Part shown: piece by piece, positions 44,237 through 55,169 of the stretch
Numbering within the stretch: the stretch's first letter is position 1
Layout of the letters: each line of letters begins with the position of its first letter
From: Humulus lupulus
Taxonomy: Eukaryota; Streptophyta; Magnoliopsida; Rosales; Cannabaceae
Assembly (NCBI RefSeq): GCF_963169125.1
Contig: NC_084794.1
Span: 230,465,219-230,529,218 of the forward strand
DNA: 64,000 nt
Direction of reading: 5' to 3'
Notes under the pieces: generated by a model
What the model saw: only the letters and a program-made list of their open reading frames with translations
Database searches by the model: none
What the model was told of the DNA's origin: nothing
Program-made: the position numbers and the translations under genes

Positions 44237-46417
44237 TGTAATGACCCAACTATTTCTAAGACCTTGGACCATTAAAACTACTAGACATAGCTACTACTTT
44301 GAAGAGAACATCCATAAGAAATATTCGCAACTTTATTAAAAACTCCAAAGTAAATATTCGAAATACATAAATGTGCGATATGGGATCCCATTGTTTTAAA
44401 ATAAAACATAACTTAAAATTAAATTAAATTGTTTACAAAACTAAATGCGGAAAATACATAAAAACATAATTTAAAAGACTAAAAATAACGTCGTCCTTGA
44501 ATCGACACGCAGCCCATCCATTCCATTCAGCCTCAACACACATGCCAAGCTTCCAAGAATCCTTCCGCCTCCGTATCTATTTTCCTGCATCACACTAAAA
44601 ATAAAGGAGTGAGCCTAATGCCCAGCAAGGAAAATCTACTAATCAATCATATAACATAAAACATAAACATAAGACTATATCAAAACATATACTATAAAAC
44701 ATATATCACAACTCTAACCCATGTCCATGGTAAACATTGGGGTTTGCTAGCTAAGCTACCATAAGCCTCAAAATATATTGAGGTTTGCTAGCTAAGCAAC
44801 TATGAGCCCCAAGCAACATAAAAACATTAAGGTTTGCTAGCTAAGCAACTATAAGCCTCAAAATACATTGAGGTTTGCTAGCAAAGCAACTATGAGCCCC
44901 AAAGACTACAAGACGTATTCATATATATCATAACATAACATATCATAACATAAACATATCATAACATATTTTCCTTACCAAAAGTCGAAATATTTAGGAA
45001 CAAGAACAAGATTAGAACACTCCTATAAACCAACAGTAGAAAAAGGTGAGAATCTCTAAGAATATAGATGAATATGAAAACTAAACCATCAAGAAGAAAC
45101 TTACCAAGAAGGACATTAAGTTTCAAGAACTTAAATACCTAATCAAGAATCATAAAACAAGAGTTAGGATCTTAATAAAAGAAACTAAAGAAAACTAAAG
45201 GATTATAAAGAACTGAACTTAAGGAATAGGAATACCTTGGTTGATCTTATAGGTTGATCTAACCTCAACACCAAAATCACACTATATCTCACTTCCCAAG
45301 TGTTTAGAAAGCTTTTAATGATAAAGCTTTTATCCCAAACCCAAGCGTGTCTCTCTATACTAACACTAGCACCTTGGAGTCTCTGATCAAGTACTTGAAG
45401 AATGAAGAAAATGGCTGAGCACTAGGTCATATTTATTGAGTTTGAGGAGTGAAACTATCCTATTAAAAAAAAATACTTAAATCCTTAAATAAACATGATT
45501 ATGACAAGTGCCATGCTCTTAATGGTTCTAGAAGGTTCTAGAGTTTCTAGATCTTTCTTTTATTTAAACTTACATCCTTAAATAAACATGATTATGACAA
45601 GTGTCATGCTCTTAGTGGTTCCAGAAGGTTCTAGAGTTTCTAGATCTTTCTTTTATTTAAAAATATTTAATTTCATTCTAACTATAATCCAAATTTAAAT
45701 TTAAATAAAATATAATCCTAACTTCTTTAGAAAATATCTCTAAATTATCTTATTAATATTTTTATTAAATAATTGAGGAAAAATCTAACATAAAAAAAAT
45801 ATCCCAACCTCTAACTTCCTAAATCTCGTAACTCTAAACTCACCTGTAGTAAAATCAACATAACTAGAGATGTGTGATTCTGATTTAGACCATATTTATA
45901 CCGTTAGAAATCTAATTCAATTATCTACAACTTTCTAGAAATACTATTTCTCGAAATTCATAATATAACTGGGTCAAAAATAGGTCAAAAGTTACAGTAC
46001 CCTAAAGTTTCGAAAAATCTATTTAATTATCTAAATAACAACCTAATCAACAAATATCTTAAATAACCATAAAATAACAAACTCTAATTCCCTAGGCTTA
46101 TTTTGAATTTACTAAGCCCAAAATATTATTATGCTTTTGGGATTTATGTAGGCTCGATCCATAACATTTTTTAATAATATCATAATCAATTTATTCTTAT
46201 GAAATCACCCCATTTTCCACCAACATGACTACTAATATCATAAACCTATACTATACTATAATAATCATAACTACTAAAAAAATTAAACCTTATGTTATAA
46301 CTATAGGTTAAACTTATAAAATTCATAATTGTTGTTGAACCAAAATCCACGGAATCTAACATACTACTAACTACTACTACTATCTAGCTAGTTAAGTAAA
46401 TATTCTGGGACTCTACA
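44237..46417 (-). repeat. 5' LTR (sense) of the chromovirus-type element
   Basis: 2181 bp, closely similar to 37535-39772 but lacking some 30-40 bases near 44955 and 20-30 bases near 46340. Heat-shock-like clusters are kept (45526-45543 and 45619-45636). The TATA box is changed: sense CTCAATAAATAT at 45430-45441, against CTATAAATAT in the other LTR. Confidence 0.9.
45526..45636. promoter_or_regulatory. Two heat-shock-element-like clusters, right LTR
   Basis: TTCTAGAAGGTTCTAGAG (45526-45543) and TTCCAGAAGGTTCTAGAG (45619-45636), the same spacing as in the left LTR. Confidence 0.5.
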
Positions 46418-46658
46418 GGCATTCTTTAGCCTGAATGGCATAACTTTGTAGCAATATACGTTATGCTCAGGCATGAAGCTGGTATGCTCTTGGTCTGCAG
46501 GGTTCATCGCGATCTTGTTATATCCAGAAAACGCATCCATGAAAGACATGAGCTCATGTCTGGCTGTGGCGTCTACCAACTAATCAATTCTTGATGATGG
46601 GAAACATTCTTTAGGACAAGGCTTTTTTAGATCGGAGAAACCAATACAAGTTTTCCAC
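46418..46658 (-). pseudogene. Tat-gypsy reverse transcriptase (copy 2), N-terminal part
   Basis: - strand: W-K-T-C-I-G-F-S-D-L near 46655-46620, CPKECFPSSRID (46620-46585), then VDATARHELMSFMDAFSGYN, KIAMNPADQEHTSFMP and VMPFRLKNA ending at the insertion edge. This is the finger/palm start of Tat RT and joins the YVDD part at 37534. It has one stop (after RID) and is cut on its N-terminal side by a copia LTR at 46659. Confidence 0.82.
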
Positions 46659-49380
46659 TGTTATGATTGGTTACTTAGAAATGGTAATGTGTTAAAATAC
46701 AAGCACAGTATAAACACTTAGTAGAATTCACATAGTAAAGATGTGAATTTGAGTTTCAAATTTTCGGCACATATAAAATGCCAATTTGGGTCCAAAGTGA
46801 TACATAAAAGTACCTAAGGGTTCCAAAAAGTTTGGTTGCATTTGGAGCATTTTCTGGATCTTTGGGAGTGTCCAAAGTCAGAGGAGGTGGCGATATGTCG
46901 CCACCCAAGAGGCGACACATCGGTGGTTGGCTAGGATTTTCGGAAACCCTAGAAGACGACGCATCGCCTGTTGTATTACGTGGATTTACATAAATGCTCT
47001 AAATTACGCGTTTTGCAAGTCTAATCCTATTGGTTAGACTTAATGACGGTCCCTACTATATATTGTTGGAGTTTTATGCCCTAATTAAAACTCAAATTCT
47101 TTGTAATCTCATTTTATTATCAATAAAAGAATAGAAATCATTTTTTGACTTGGTCAATCACTTTGCTCACATGTTTTATTTTCATGATTATTTGTTTAAT
47201 ATAAACTTCTATTAAATCCCGAGCATATAGCTAATCTTATTTATAGTGACGTAATCACAGTGGAATATAAATATGATTATATGTTCAAAATAAGTTAGTC
47301 CTAAGATTAGCCAGTGCAACGGATTTACACTGACTTGCCAATCTACGATATGATCTACTTACACATTACAGTGTTATGTTCTTTCCAGAACATTAGCAAA
47401 GTAGATAAGATCGGATGTATTTGTTACATCGAACAGGACCGATATTGACAGTTGATAAGATAAGTAAACATACCGTTATTATCTATTCTAGTCATATCAT
47501 ATAGTTGACCATAGGTCAATTCAATCTCAATTCTGAGTGGTTAGTATTCTAACTGATTGTATTATTTGAGTTCTTTGACTTGTTCGTTACCAGCTTACCC
47601 TACGGACTAGCCCATACTTACACCTTGGGAACTCGGTAGTATAATTGAGTGGGAGTGTTAATCATAGATATGAACATCTATAGCTTCTGATGAAAAAGTG
47701 AAACGATGGTTTCCTTTTAGTTTGGTTCAAGGTGATAAATGATAGAGATCTCATTTCAATAATTAAATTAGTTTACTGAAATATCATTTACAAGGAACTA
47801 AGTGTTTTAAGGATAAAATACAATGAGGGGTAAAACTGTATTTTAGTCCTATCTCATTGTAGACCGTCTATAGAGGATTGAGTGACAATTATGGTTGTAA
47901 CAATGGATAATTAATAGCGTATCTATATTTGTTATAGATCGTTCTATGAATTCAAGAGTGCAATTCCAAGTCTATAGTGGTGTCACGAGGAATTAATAAG
48001 TTAGTAAATTTATTTGTTAGAATTATGATAACTTATTGGAGCATGATTTCATAGGCCCATGGTCCCCATTGTACCTTGGATAAAATCATCTAGATATTCT
48101 CAATTAATTGATTTAATTATCAATTAGAATTATCAAAGTTGACCAGGTCAATTTTGGATAGTTTCACAGAGTTGTGTAATTTTGAGAAGAAAAGAGAAAT
48201 TATGGCAGATTTATTAATTAAGATAAATTGGTATCTAAATTAATAAATAAATTTAAATCAAGGTTCAAATTATAAATAATTAATTTGATAAAGGAGTTAA
48301 ATAATTATTTAATTAATTAAATCAATAGAAAATAATACAGGCCTTAATTTTAAGTCCAATGGGCTTATAATCAAATGGGAAATTTCACGGGTCTATAGCC
48401 CATGATAATTTCGACCTAGGGCTTCAAAATGGCTGTTATTTTATTGATTTTTTAATTAAATTAAATGGCCTAATTGAGTCTATAAAAGGAGTGCTTAGAG
48501 AGAAGATTTCAGAGACGACAGATAAGTCACAAGTTAGATTTTCTGATAGTTTTATATTCTCTCTAAACACAAGTCCTTTTCTAAGCCTCTTTGTTATTTT
48601 CTCTTCTTCTCTCTATATCTATCTCATGTGTTGAGAATTGCCCACACTAGTCTAGGTGGTTCTAAGGATACATTGGAAGATCGTGAAGAAAATAGAAGAT
48701 CGGTTCAGTTTCTTGATAATACTCTGCGACAGAAAGGATACAAGAGTTAGAGAAACTGAAGGAAGGACTCTTTAATTCCGCTGCGTATACTGTAAGTATT
48801 CTATTCTTTGTTTCTCTTTAAATTCAATTTTAGAAACATGTTTTAGGCTATCTCGTATTAATTTGTTTAATATTAGATATACATGAAAATAAATAAAGAT
48901 CATGTATAAGCTTTTTCCAACATATATATGGGTCAAAAACAATGATTTGGGAGACTTGATCACTATCTCCAATCTCTCTCTACCCCCTCTCTCTAGCTCC
49001 AAGAATCTCTAGTTTTCTCCAAGAACTCTCCAATAAAGTGCTTGACTTGGAGAGTTGAAGGCTTGTTCAATCTCAATCCTCATTTCCTTAAAGAGAAGGC
49101 CTCAAGCATCAATGGTGGCTGGGAAATATAGTATTATGACAGTGTTCTACAACGTGTATAAACCTTGGTTTGTGTTTTGGTTTGCTCAAAGGATTTTTCA
49201 AAGTGGCGAATTTGCCTAGGGTTTGAAGCTTCATCAAAACTTGAAGAACACCATTGTTCTACTTGGGTTTGCATGTTCTTTCTTAATCTTTTTTAAGTCT
49301 CTGTCAATCCAATTTTTTTGTAGATTCTAATTTTCGTGGTGGTGTTATCTCACTCTCCCCCAATGTTCTAATACTCTACA
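46659..49380 (+). repeat. 5' LTR of the copia element, split by solo LTR A2
   Basis: Parts 46659-47063 (from TGTTATGATTGG) and 48923-49380 (to ACTCTACA) give an LTR of about 860 bp. The left part contains palindromic 'ggcgatatgtcgcc' and 'gaggcgacacatcgg' (46888-46925). Confidence 0.7.
47064..48922 (+). mobile_element. Solo LTR (1.86 kb, probably copia-type), copy A2
   Basis: Termini TGTTGGAGTTTTATGCCC and TTTTTCCAACA with a perfect target duplication TATAT (47059-47063 and 48923-48927). TATA box TATAAAAGGA at 48481. It is the inverted counterpart of 34709-36566, with only scattered differences by eye. No genes inside. Confidence 0.92.
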
Positions 49381-49397
49381 ATTTGATATAGCATATC

Positions 49398-50680
49398 ATG
49401 GAAGAATCTAACTCTCTTTTGGATTTGAGATTCATGACCCAAGACTTTGTTAGATTAGATAGATCTTATGGAACTAACTTTGTTCGTTGGCAAGACAAGA
49501 TTAGGTTCTTGCTCACTACTTTGAAAGTGTTCTATATCTTGGATGAAGACCTAAAAGCCTTGGAAGTTCCCAAGGAGAATGATACTCAAGAAATTGTCAA
49601 AGAAAGGAAGAAGCGCGAAGAAGATGAATTGATATGTATGGGTCACATCCCCAATGCCCTCTCAGATAGGCTCTACGATCTATACACCAACACCAAGATT
49701 GCCAAGCAGATTTGGGAGGCCTTGGAAAAGAAGTACAAAGCAGAAGAGGAAGGCACAAATAAATTCCTTATTACTCAATATATTGAATTTAAATTTTATG
49801 ATGATAAACTCTTTCTCCCTCAAATTCATGAGATACAAATTATTGTGAATAAATTGTCTACTCTTAAAATTGTATTGCCGAAACAATTTCTTGTGGGTAC
49901 CATTATAGACAAGTTACCTCCTTTATGGAGAGGCTATAGGAAAAAGATGCTCCATAGAAATGAAGATATTTCTTTGGAGGAAATTCTTAAACACTTGAGA
50001 ATTGAGGAGGAATCTCATTCTAGAGATACGAATGATGAGACGTCCAATGGAGAGACTTCTAAGGCTAATGTTGTGGAAAATCCTCCTAACAAGGGCAAAG
50101 GAATGGCAAGAACAAGGGCAAGGGCCAAAATCCCTTGGGGCCCAAGAAGAATGAGGGGCAATTCAAAAGTTCCAAGGGACCTTGCTTTGTGTGTGGCAAG
50201 AATGGCCACTTTGCTAGAGATTGTATGTTCAAGAGGAGACATAACAATGAGGCAAAAGTGAACTCAGCTCAAGAAGAGCTAGTGGCTAAACTAAGTGAGG
50301 TTAGTGTCATTCATGGAAAGGTGAGTGGGTGGTGGTACAATACTTGTGCCACCATTCATGTAACCTATGATAGATCTCTATTCAAGACGTTTGAATCTTC
50401 AAAGGAAGGGTATGAAATCCAAATAGGCAATGAGAAAAGGTCCAAGGTTGAAGGAAAGGGAACTATTGACTTGTTCTTCACATTCAGCAAAAAGGTTCTA
50501 CTCACCAATGTTGTGCTTGTACCAGAAATGAGTAGAAACCTTGTGAGTGGCAATTTACTTAGCAAATCAGGAATCAAGATTGTGATAGATTCCAGCAAGT
50601 TTATTTTATCCAAAGACAATGTTTTTGTGGGAAAGGGGTATGATTGTGATGGCATGTTTGTACTTCCATTGACAATGTGA
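49398..50680 (+). pseudogene. Copia gag and protease (one frameshift)
   Basis: Gag starts at ATG 49398. The UBN2-type core shows NFVRWQDKIRFLLTTLKVFY (residues about 27-46), IWEALEKKYKAEEEGTNKFL and LPPLWRGYRKKML. A frameshift at about 50150 separates it from the zinc knuckle CFVCGKNGHFARDC (50183-50224). The protease follows: SGWWYNTCATIHVTYDRSLF, where the catalytic Asp of the D-T/S-C/G-A motif is Asn (AAT at 50339-50341), then IQIGNEKRSKVEGKGTIDL and VLVPEMSRNLVSGNLL. The order gag-PR-IN-RT is that of Ty1/copia. The long open stretches imply moderate age. Confidence 0.85.
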
Positions 50681-51834
50681 ACAGTGAATTTTCTTCTTCT
50701 TGTTATATGTTTGAATCAAATTCTATTACTTTGTGGCATGTTAAACTTGCACATATAGGATTTAGCACAATTGAATTAATTTATTGTGATAATGTTGAGC
50801 ATGAAAAATGTGAATTATGTGTTAAATATAAAATGGTAAAGAAGCATATTCCTAGTGTTGAAAGAAACTCTAAGTTGTTAGATTTGATACATAGTGATTT
50901 ATGTGAACTTAATGAAATGTTGACTAGAGGAGGAAGTATATATTTTATTACTTTCATTGATGATTGCTCTAGGTTCATATATGTATATTTGCTTAAAAAT
51001 AAAGATGAAGCATTTGATGTGTTTAAAGTGTATAAAGCGGAAGTTGAAAATAAATTAAAATACTTAGAAGTGATAGGGGTGGTGAATATTTTTCAAATGA
51101 ATTTAATTTGTTTTGTGAGGAACATCAAATAATTCATGAATGTACAACCCTTTATACTCCACAACAAAATGGTATATCAGAAAGAGAGAATAGAACATTT
51201 ATTGAGATGATTAATGTTATACTATTACACTCTAAATTAAATTTTAGTTTGTGGGGTGAAGCCTTGTTATCCGCTTGTCATATTTTGAATCATATTCCTA
51301 TGAAAAAAAAAATATATCTCCATATGAGTTATGGAAAGGAAAAAACCAAGCATTGGTTATCTTAATGTGTGGGGGTGTCTTGCTTATTGCAAGAGCACCG
51401 ATCCAAAAAGGACCAAGTTGGGTCCAAGAGCTATAGTATGTGCATTTGTGGGTTATGCCCAAAATAGCAAAGCTTATTGATTATTAGACTTGGATTCTAA
51501 TGTAATAATTGAGTCTAGAGAGGTTAAGTTCTTTGAGAACATGTCATGTGGTGACAACAAGTTAGAACCAACTCAAACTAGAGAGCCTCAAGAGGACACT
51601 CCTAGAATAGTTGGTGAGCAACCTCAATTGCCTAGAAAGAGCCAAAGGCTCAAAGATTTGGGATCAAATGAGAAGTGTTCTCCAATAGAGACACTATACC
51701 TTATTCAAGGTGATAATGAGGAAGTTACTTGGAAACATTCAATACTACTTCAAATAGAAGATGATCTCAAAACCTTCAAGGAAGCAATGCCCTCAAAGGA
51801 CTCCACTTTTTGGAAGGAGACAATTAATGATTAA
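50681..51834 (+). pseudogene. Copia integrase (several frameshifts)
   Basis: Continues from the protease: LWHVKLAHIGFSTIELI and EKCELCVKYKMVKKHI (the HHCC zinc head, with one His changed context), LIHSDLCELNE and YFITFIDDCSRFIYVYLLKN (first catalytic Asp region). After a frameshift near 51075 it reads RGGEYFSNEF, then TTLYTPQQNGISERENRTFI with the catalytic Glu, and LLSACHILNHIP. Further breaks lie at about 51300, 51366 and 51478. The linker to RT has KSQRLKDLGSNEK and ends FKEAMPSKDSTFWKETIND at 51834, just before the solo LTR. Not functional. Confidence 0.85.
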
Positions 51835-53257
51835 ATTGATTTAATTATGTAAAAACACACTTGGGAATTTGTAATGCCCCAAATTTCCTAATAAGGTTTA
51901 GGACCTTGATTAGGAGGCCGGGAGGACCATAATTGATTTACTATGATATTTAATCAGTATATGCATGTTTATGTGAATTATATTATTATATGATGGTGAA
52001 TGCATGCATATGGGCTTATATTTTAAATGCAAGGGCATTTTGGTAATTTGGCCACAGTGGGCGTAAATGTATATTTTGGGTGCATGGTTGAGATTAATTA
52101 ATATAGCCACATTATAAGATGGATTGGTTCGAGCTTTTCGATATGAGACGATCATGAGAAGCAATTTTTCGGTCTAGTCATAACGGGATTAAGTTCGGGG
52201 CTCGGGGTGAGTCTCGGGATGATATATGTGATTAGAGCATTACCAGGAATTAAAGGGTAATGGGATGTGATTTATTGGTATTTGAGAATATTGAGATTAG
52301 CAGGAATTGGGAAGCGTTAATTATGATTAACGGGATTAGTGGAATGTGCCAAAATTACCCTTGAGGTGGCTTTAGAAGCCTTAGAAGACCTAAGGGTATT
52401 TTAGTCTTTTGGCTGGGATATATGTTAAGCTTGGAAGGCTGTAGATTAAACAGAACAAAACAAAGGCAATCCCCTTCTTCTTCCCGTACCTTCTCTTTCC
52501 CTCATCTTCCTTGTGTGATTTTGTGAGCTTGTTGAGGATTTGAGCTTGGGAGCTAAGCCTTGATACTTTGGGAGGGTGTTCCACTGTTGAAGAGCACCAT
52601 AACCTGAACTTAAGGTAAGCTTTTAGCCACTGGTTTTTATATATGCTCTGTTTTGGTTGTTAGTTTCAGCCTTAGAACTTTGATGTGGAAAGTGTGAATC
52701 AAAGGAGGTTCTTGTGTTGTTTTGATTGGGGTTTGATGAGGGTAAGCTAAGGGCGTTATTTGGGGGTTTAATTATATGTTTGGAGGAGGTTTAGAGAAGG
52801 TTTGAAGGACTGGTTTGAGAGGAAATCGCACAGGGGAAAAACTGGTTCGTTAAGGGCGTTTTGGCTGGTCTGGGCTGGGCGCCGCGGCGCAGCAAGGGTG
52901 CGTCGCGGCCCTTGGCGCCTGGCAGGGGGGAGCCTTTCTGTCTGAAGGCGCGCCGCGGCGCAGCAGGGGAGGGTCACGGCCCTTAAGGCCAATTTTGCTA
53001 AAATGTGGTTTTTAGCTTGGGGATTCAAACCATAGGCCTCGCGGTTGGACCTAGTACCCGGTTGAGTAGTATTTGATGTCTCGGGGGCTGGGATTTGGTT
53101 TGGGAACCCTCAGTGATCATTTTTATTGATGATACCTTATATTTGGTTATGACTAGGTGACCGCTAAAGGACTAAAAGCTGATCGTTCTCAAAGGTCGTT
53201 TCTTTTATTAATTCTCGCTCGAACCCAAGGTAAGAAAACCGCACCCCATGTATATGT

Positions 53258-53383
53258 GACATGCATGGCTATTATGGATGCATGTTGGTTGATTATTGAG
53301 CATGACATGCATGGCTATTATGATGCATGTTGGTTGGCTATTGAGTATGGCATGCATGGCTATTCTTGATGCATGCTAGATGT
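53258..53383 (+). repeat. Tandem repeat, about 46-bp unit
   Basis: Three units of 'gacatgcatggctattatg' followed by 'gatgcatgttggttg', the third diverged. Confidence 0.8.
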
Positions 53384-53671
53384 TTAAATGTAAACATTGA
53401 TAGCATAATGAATGCCTGGCAATCTTGCCCATTTGCATATGATTATTATTGAGGCATGCTGGATGATTAAGTGTGATGCATGTGATGCACGAGAAACATG
53501 TGATTAGGGCATGCCATGAGTGATGAATATGAGATTGGCCAGAGCTGAGTCTCAGAGTTTGTGCATGATCATGATTACGCTGGCAACTGTTTAGTAAGCA
53601 TGCTGAATGCCCTATTCTTGGATAACTGGCATATGATACATATTGATAGCATTGCTTACTTGTGCATGGTA

Positions 53672-53893
53672 CTGACTAATTAGTCAGATTTGGCAAAGGG
53701 GCTAGTATCAACTGTGAAGCTGTGACTTATGAGTCAGGTTCGGCAGTGGTACTGGGCACTGGTCACATTGCACTGACTTGTCAGTCAGAATTGGCAAAGG
53801 TGTTAGTATCAGCTGTGAAGCTGTGACTTACTAGTCAAGTTCGGCAGTGATACTGGACACTGGTCACATAGCGCTGATTTATTAGTCAGAACG
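53672..53893 (+). repeat. Tandem repeat, 101-bp unit
   Basis: Unit starts at 53672, 53773 and (partial) 53874, each with 'ctgact..tagtcag' followed by 'ttggcaaagg..ctagtatca.ctgtgaagctgtgactta'. Confidence 0.85.
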
Positions 53894-55169
53894 GTCTTAG
53901 CGTGGTTCACGCAAGCCAACGGAGATTAGATCTAATCGACCATCAGCATTGAATGGCTCAAAGAGCATTAATGCAAGACCGACCTCGAGGGTCGATGAAT
54001 GAAATAAGCACTTGGAGGCTAGTGGCTTACCTAGCAGCCACTCTCCCTCTTGAATCATGTGATGTTCACTCATTGGTTTGGAAGCTTTATGCTCCGTGTG
54101 ATTATAATGATAATCATTTGATAATGCTTATGTATAGTGTTATGTTTTCTTGCTGGGCTTCGGCTCATGGGTGCTATGTGGTGCAGGTAAAGGCAAGAGG
54201 AAGCTAGACCATCCTTGAGTTGGAGGGCTTAGGTGATGATGTGTACATATGCAGCTGCTCGACCGCCACGGCCGAGGTTTAAAGTGGAACTAGGGTTGAA
54301 CCCTGTTTTGCCGCTTGGAACGGCCTGTTGTAAATATTTTCTGTAATAAACTCTTAAATTTATATTTTCGGGATCCCAATGTATATATTAAACGTTCTAG
54401 TGAAACGTTACACCCTAACCAAAATGTTTAATCCCTAAACCGCTAATCATACTTAGTTGCACGATTTTGGCCAAATGACTCGATTAGCGAGTTTAGCACC
54501 GTTTACAAGGCACACCGTAACGGTCCCAGGAGTTGGGGCGTTACAGAATTGGTTGACCTTCCAAAGGGGTCCAAATCAATTTTTTGAAAAAGGGTATTTA
54601 GAAAGAAATACCATAATGATGGCACCATAAAAACCCTCAAGGCTAGGCTAGTAGCCAAAGGTTTCAAACAAAGAGAGGGAATAGATTGCTTTGACAAATA
54701 TGCACCAGTAGCAAGAAATACTTCTATAAGGTCATTGTTTTCCTTATCATCTATATACGACCCTTATGTTCATCAAATGGATGTCAAAACGACATTCCTA
54801 AATGAGATCTCGAGGAGGAGGTCTATATGGAACAACCGAAAGGTTTTGTTCTTCAAGGAAATGAACATGTAGTGTGTAAACTTGTCAAATCATTATATGG
54901 TTTGAAACAAGCTCCAAAAAAACGGCATGAGAAGTCTGATATAGTCATTGTTTCTAATGGATTTAGACACAACAATGTAGACAAGTGCTTATACTCGAAG
55001 ACTTGTGGTGACTATGTCATACTGGTGTGTCTATATGTAGATGATATACTGATTTTGAGTAATGACATGAAAGGAATAATAGAAATGAAGAGGTTTCTAC
55101 ACTACACCAAATACCTCTTTCTATAATACATAATTATAAGCTAATTGGAAAAGTATTATAATAGGTAAA

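Larger units (their letters stand above)
37535..46417 (-). mobile_element. Ty3/gypsy chromovirus-type retrotransposon (Tekay/Del-like) with both LTRs
   Basis: LTRs 37535-39772 and 44237-46417 start TGTAATGACCC and end GGGACTCTACA. The primer-binding site TTGGTATCAGAGC (tRNA-iMet) adjoins the right LTR and the polypurine tract adjoins the left LTR, so the element is on the - strand. Flanks are GGCGC and GGCAT; the uninterrupted Tat frame predicts GGCAT, so one copy of the duplication has mutated. Genes run gag (remnant)-PR-RT-RNase H-IN-chromodomain. The gag core is deleted and many stops are present. Confidence 0.9.
28119..46658 (-). mobile_element. Ty3/gypsy retrotransposon, Tat-like lineage, copy 2 (inverted, interrupted)
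   Basis: On the - strand, with parts in reverse order along the window: 3' LTR 28119-28878, antisense ORF (here +) 29899-32267, tandem-repeat spacer, integrase 33105-34400, RNase H and RT to 37534 and, after an 8.9-kb insertion, RT again at 46418-46658. The RT text joins cleanly across that insertion (PFRLKNA to the left part, GATYQRLVNKMF to the right). The element breaks at 46659 where a copia LTR begins; gag, protease and the 5' LTR are not in the window. Insertions: solo LTR 34709-36566, chromodomain gypsy 37535-46417. Confidence 0.85.
51870..54545 (+). mobile_element. Solo LTR (gypsy-type TGTARYGYCCC family, 2.7 kb)
   Basis: Starts TGTAATGCCCCAAATTTCC and ends GTTGGGGCGTTACA with a perfect target duplication GAATT (51865-51869 and 54546-54550). 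Contains a GC-rich block (cgccgcggcgcagc, about 52880-52985) and two tandem arrays (53258-53383 and 53672-53893). No genes. It lies within the copia RT frame. Confidence 0.92.
46659..55099 (+). mobile_element. Ty1/copia retrotransposon (5' part), multiply interrupted
   Basis: 5' LTR 46659-49380 (split by a solo LTR), a degenerate primer site at 49381-49396, gag from 49398, then protease, integrase and RT up to 55099, where a CACTA element begins. The second half of RT, RNase H and the 3' LTR are not found in the window. It inserted into the Tat RT at 46658. Confidence 0.85.
51835..55099 (+). pseudogene. Copia reverse transcriptase, split by solo LTR and cut by CACTA
   Basis: The frame crosses the solo LTR cleanly: HTWEL on the left (51855-51869) and, after 54545, ELVDLPKGSKSIF. 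It continues as GTIKTLKARLVAKGFKQREG, IDCFDKYAPVA, YVHQMDVKTTFLNE, EEEVYMEQPKGFVLQG (54815-54855), KSLYGLKQAP and CLYVDDILILSND (catalytic YVDD, 55026-55065). It stops at IEMKRFL, where CACTACACC begins. Frameshifts lie near 54600 and 54812. The C-terminal RT and RNase H are missing. Confidence 0.85.
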
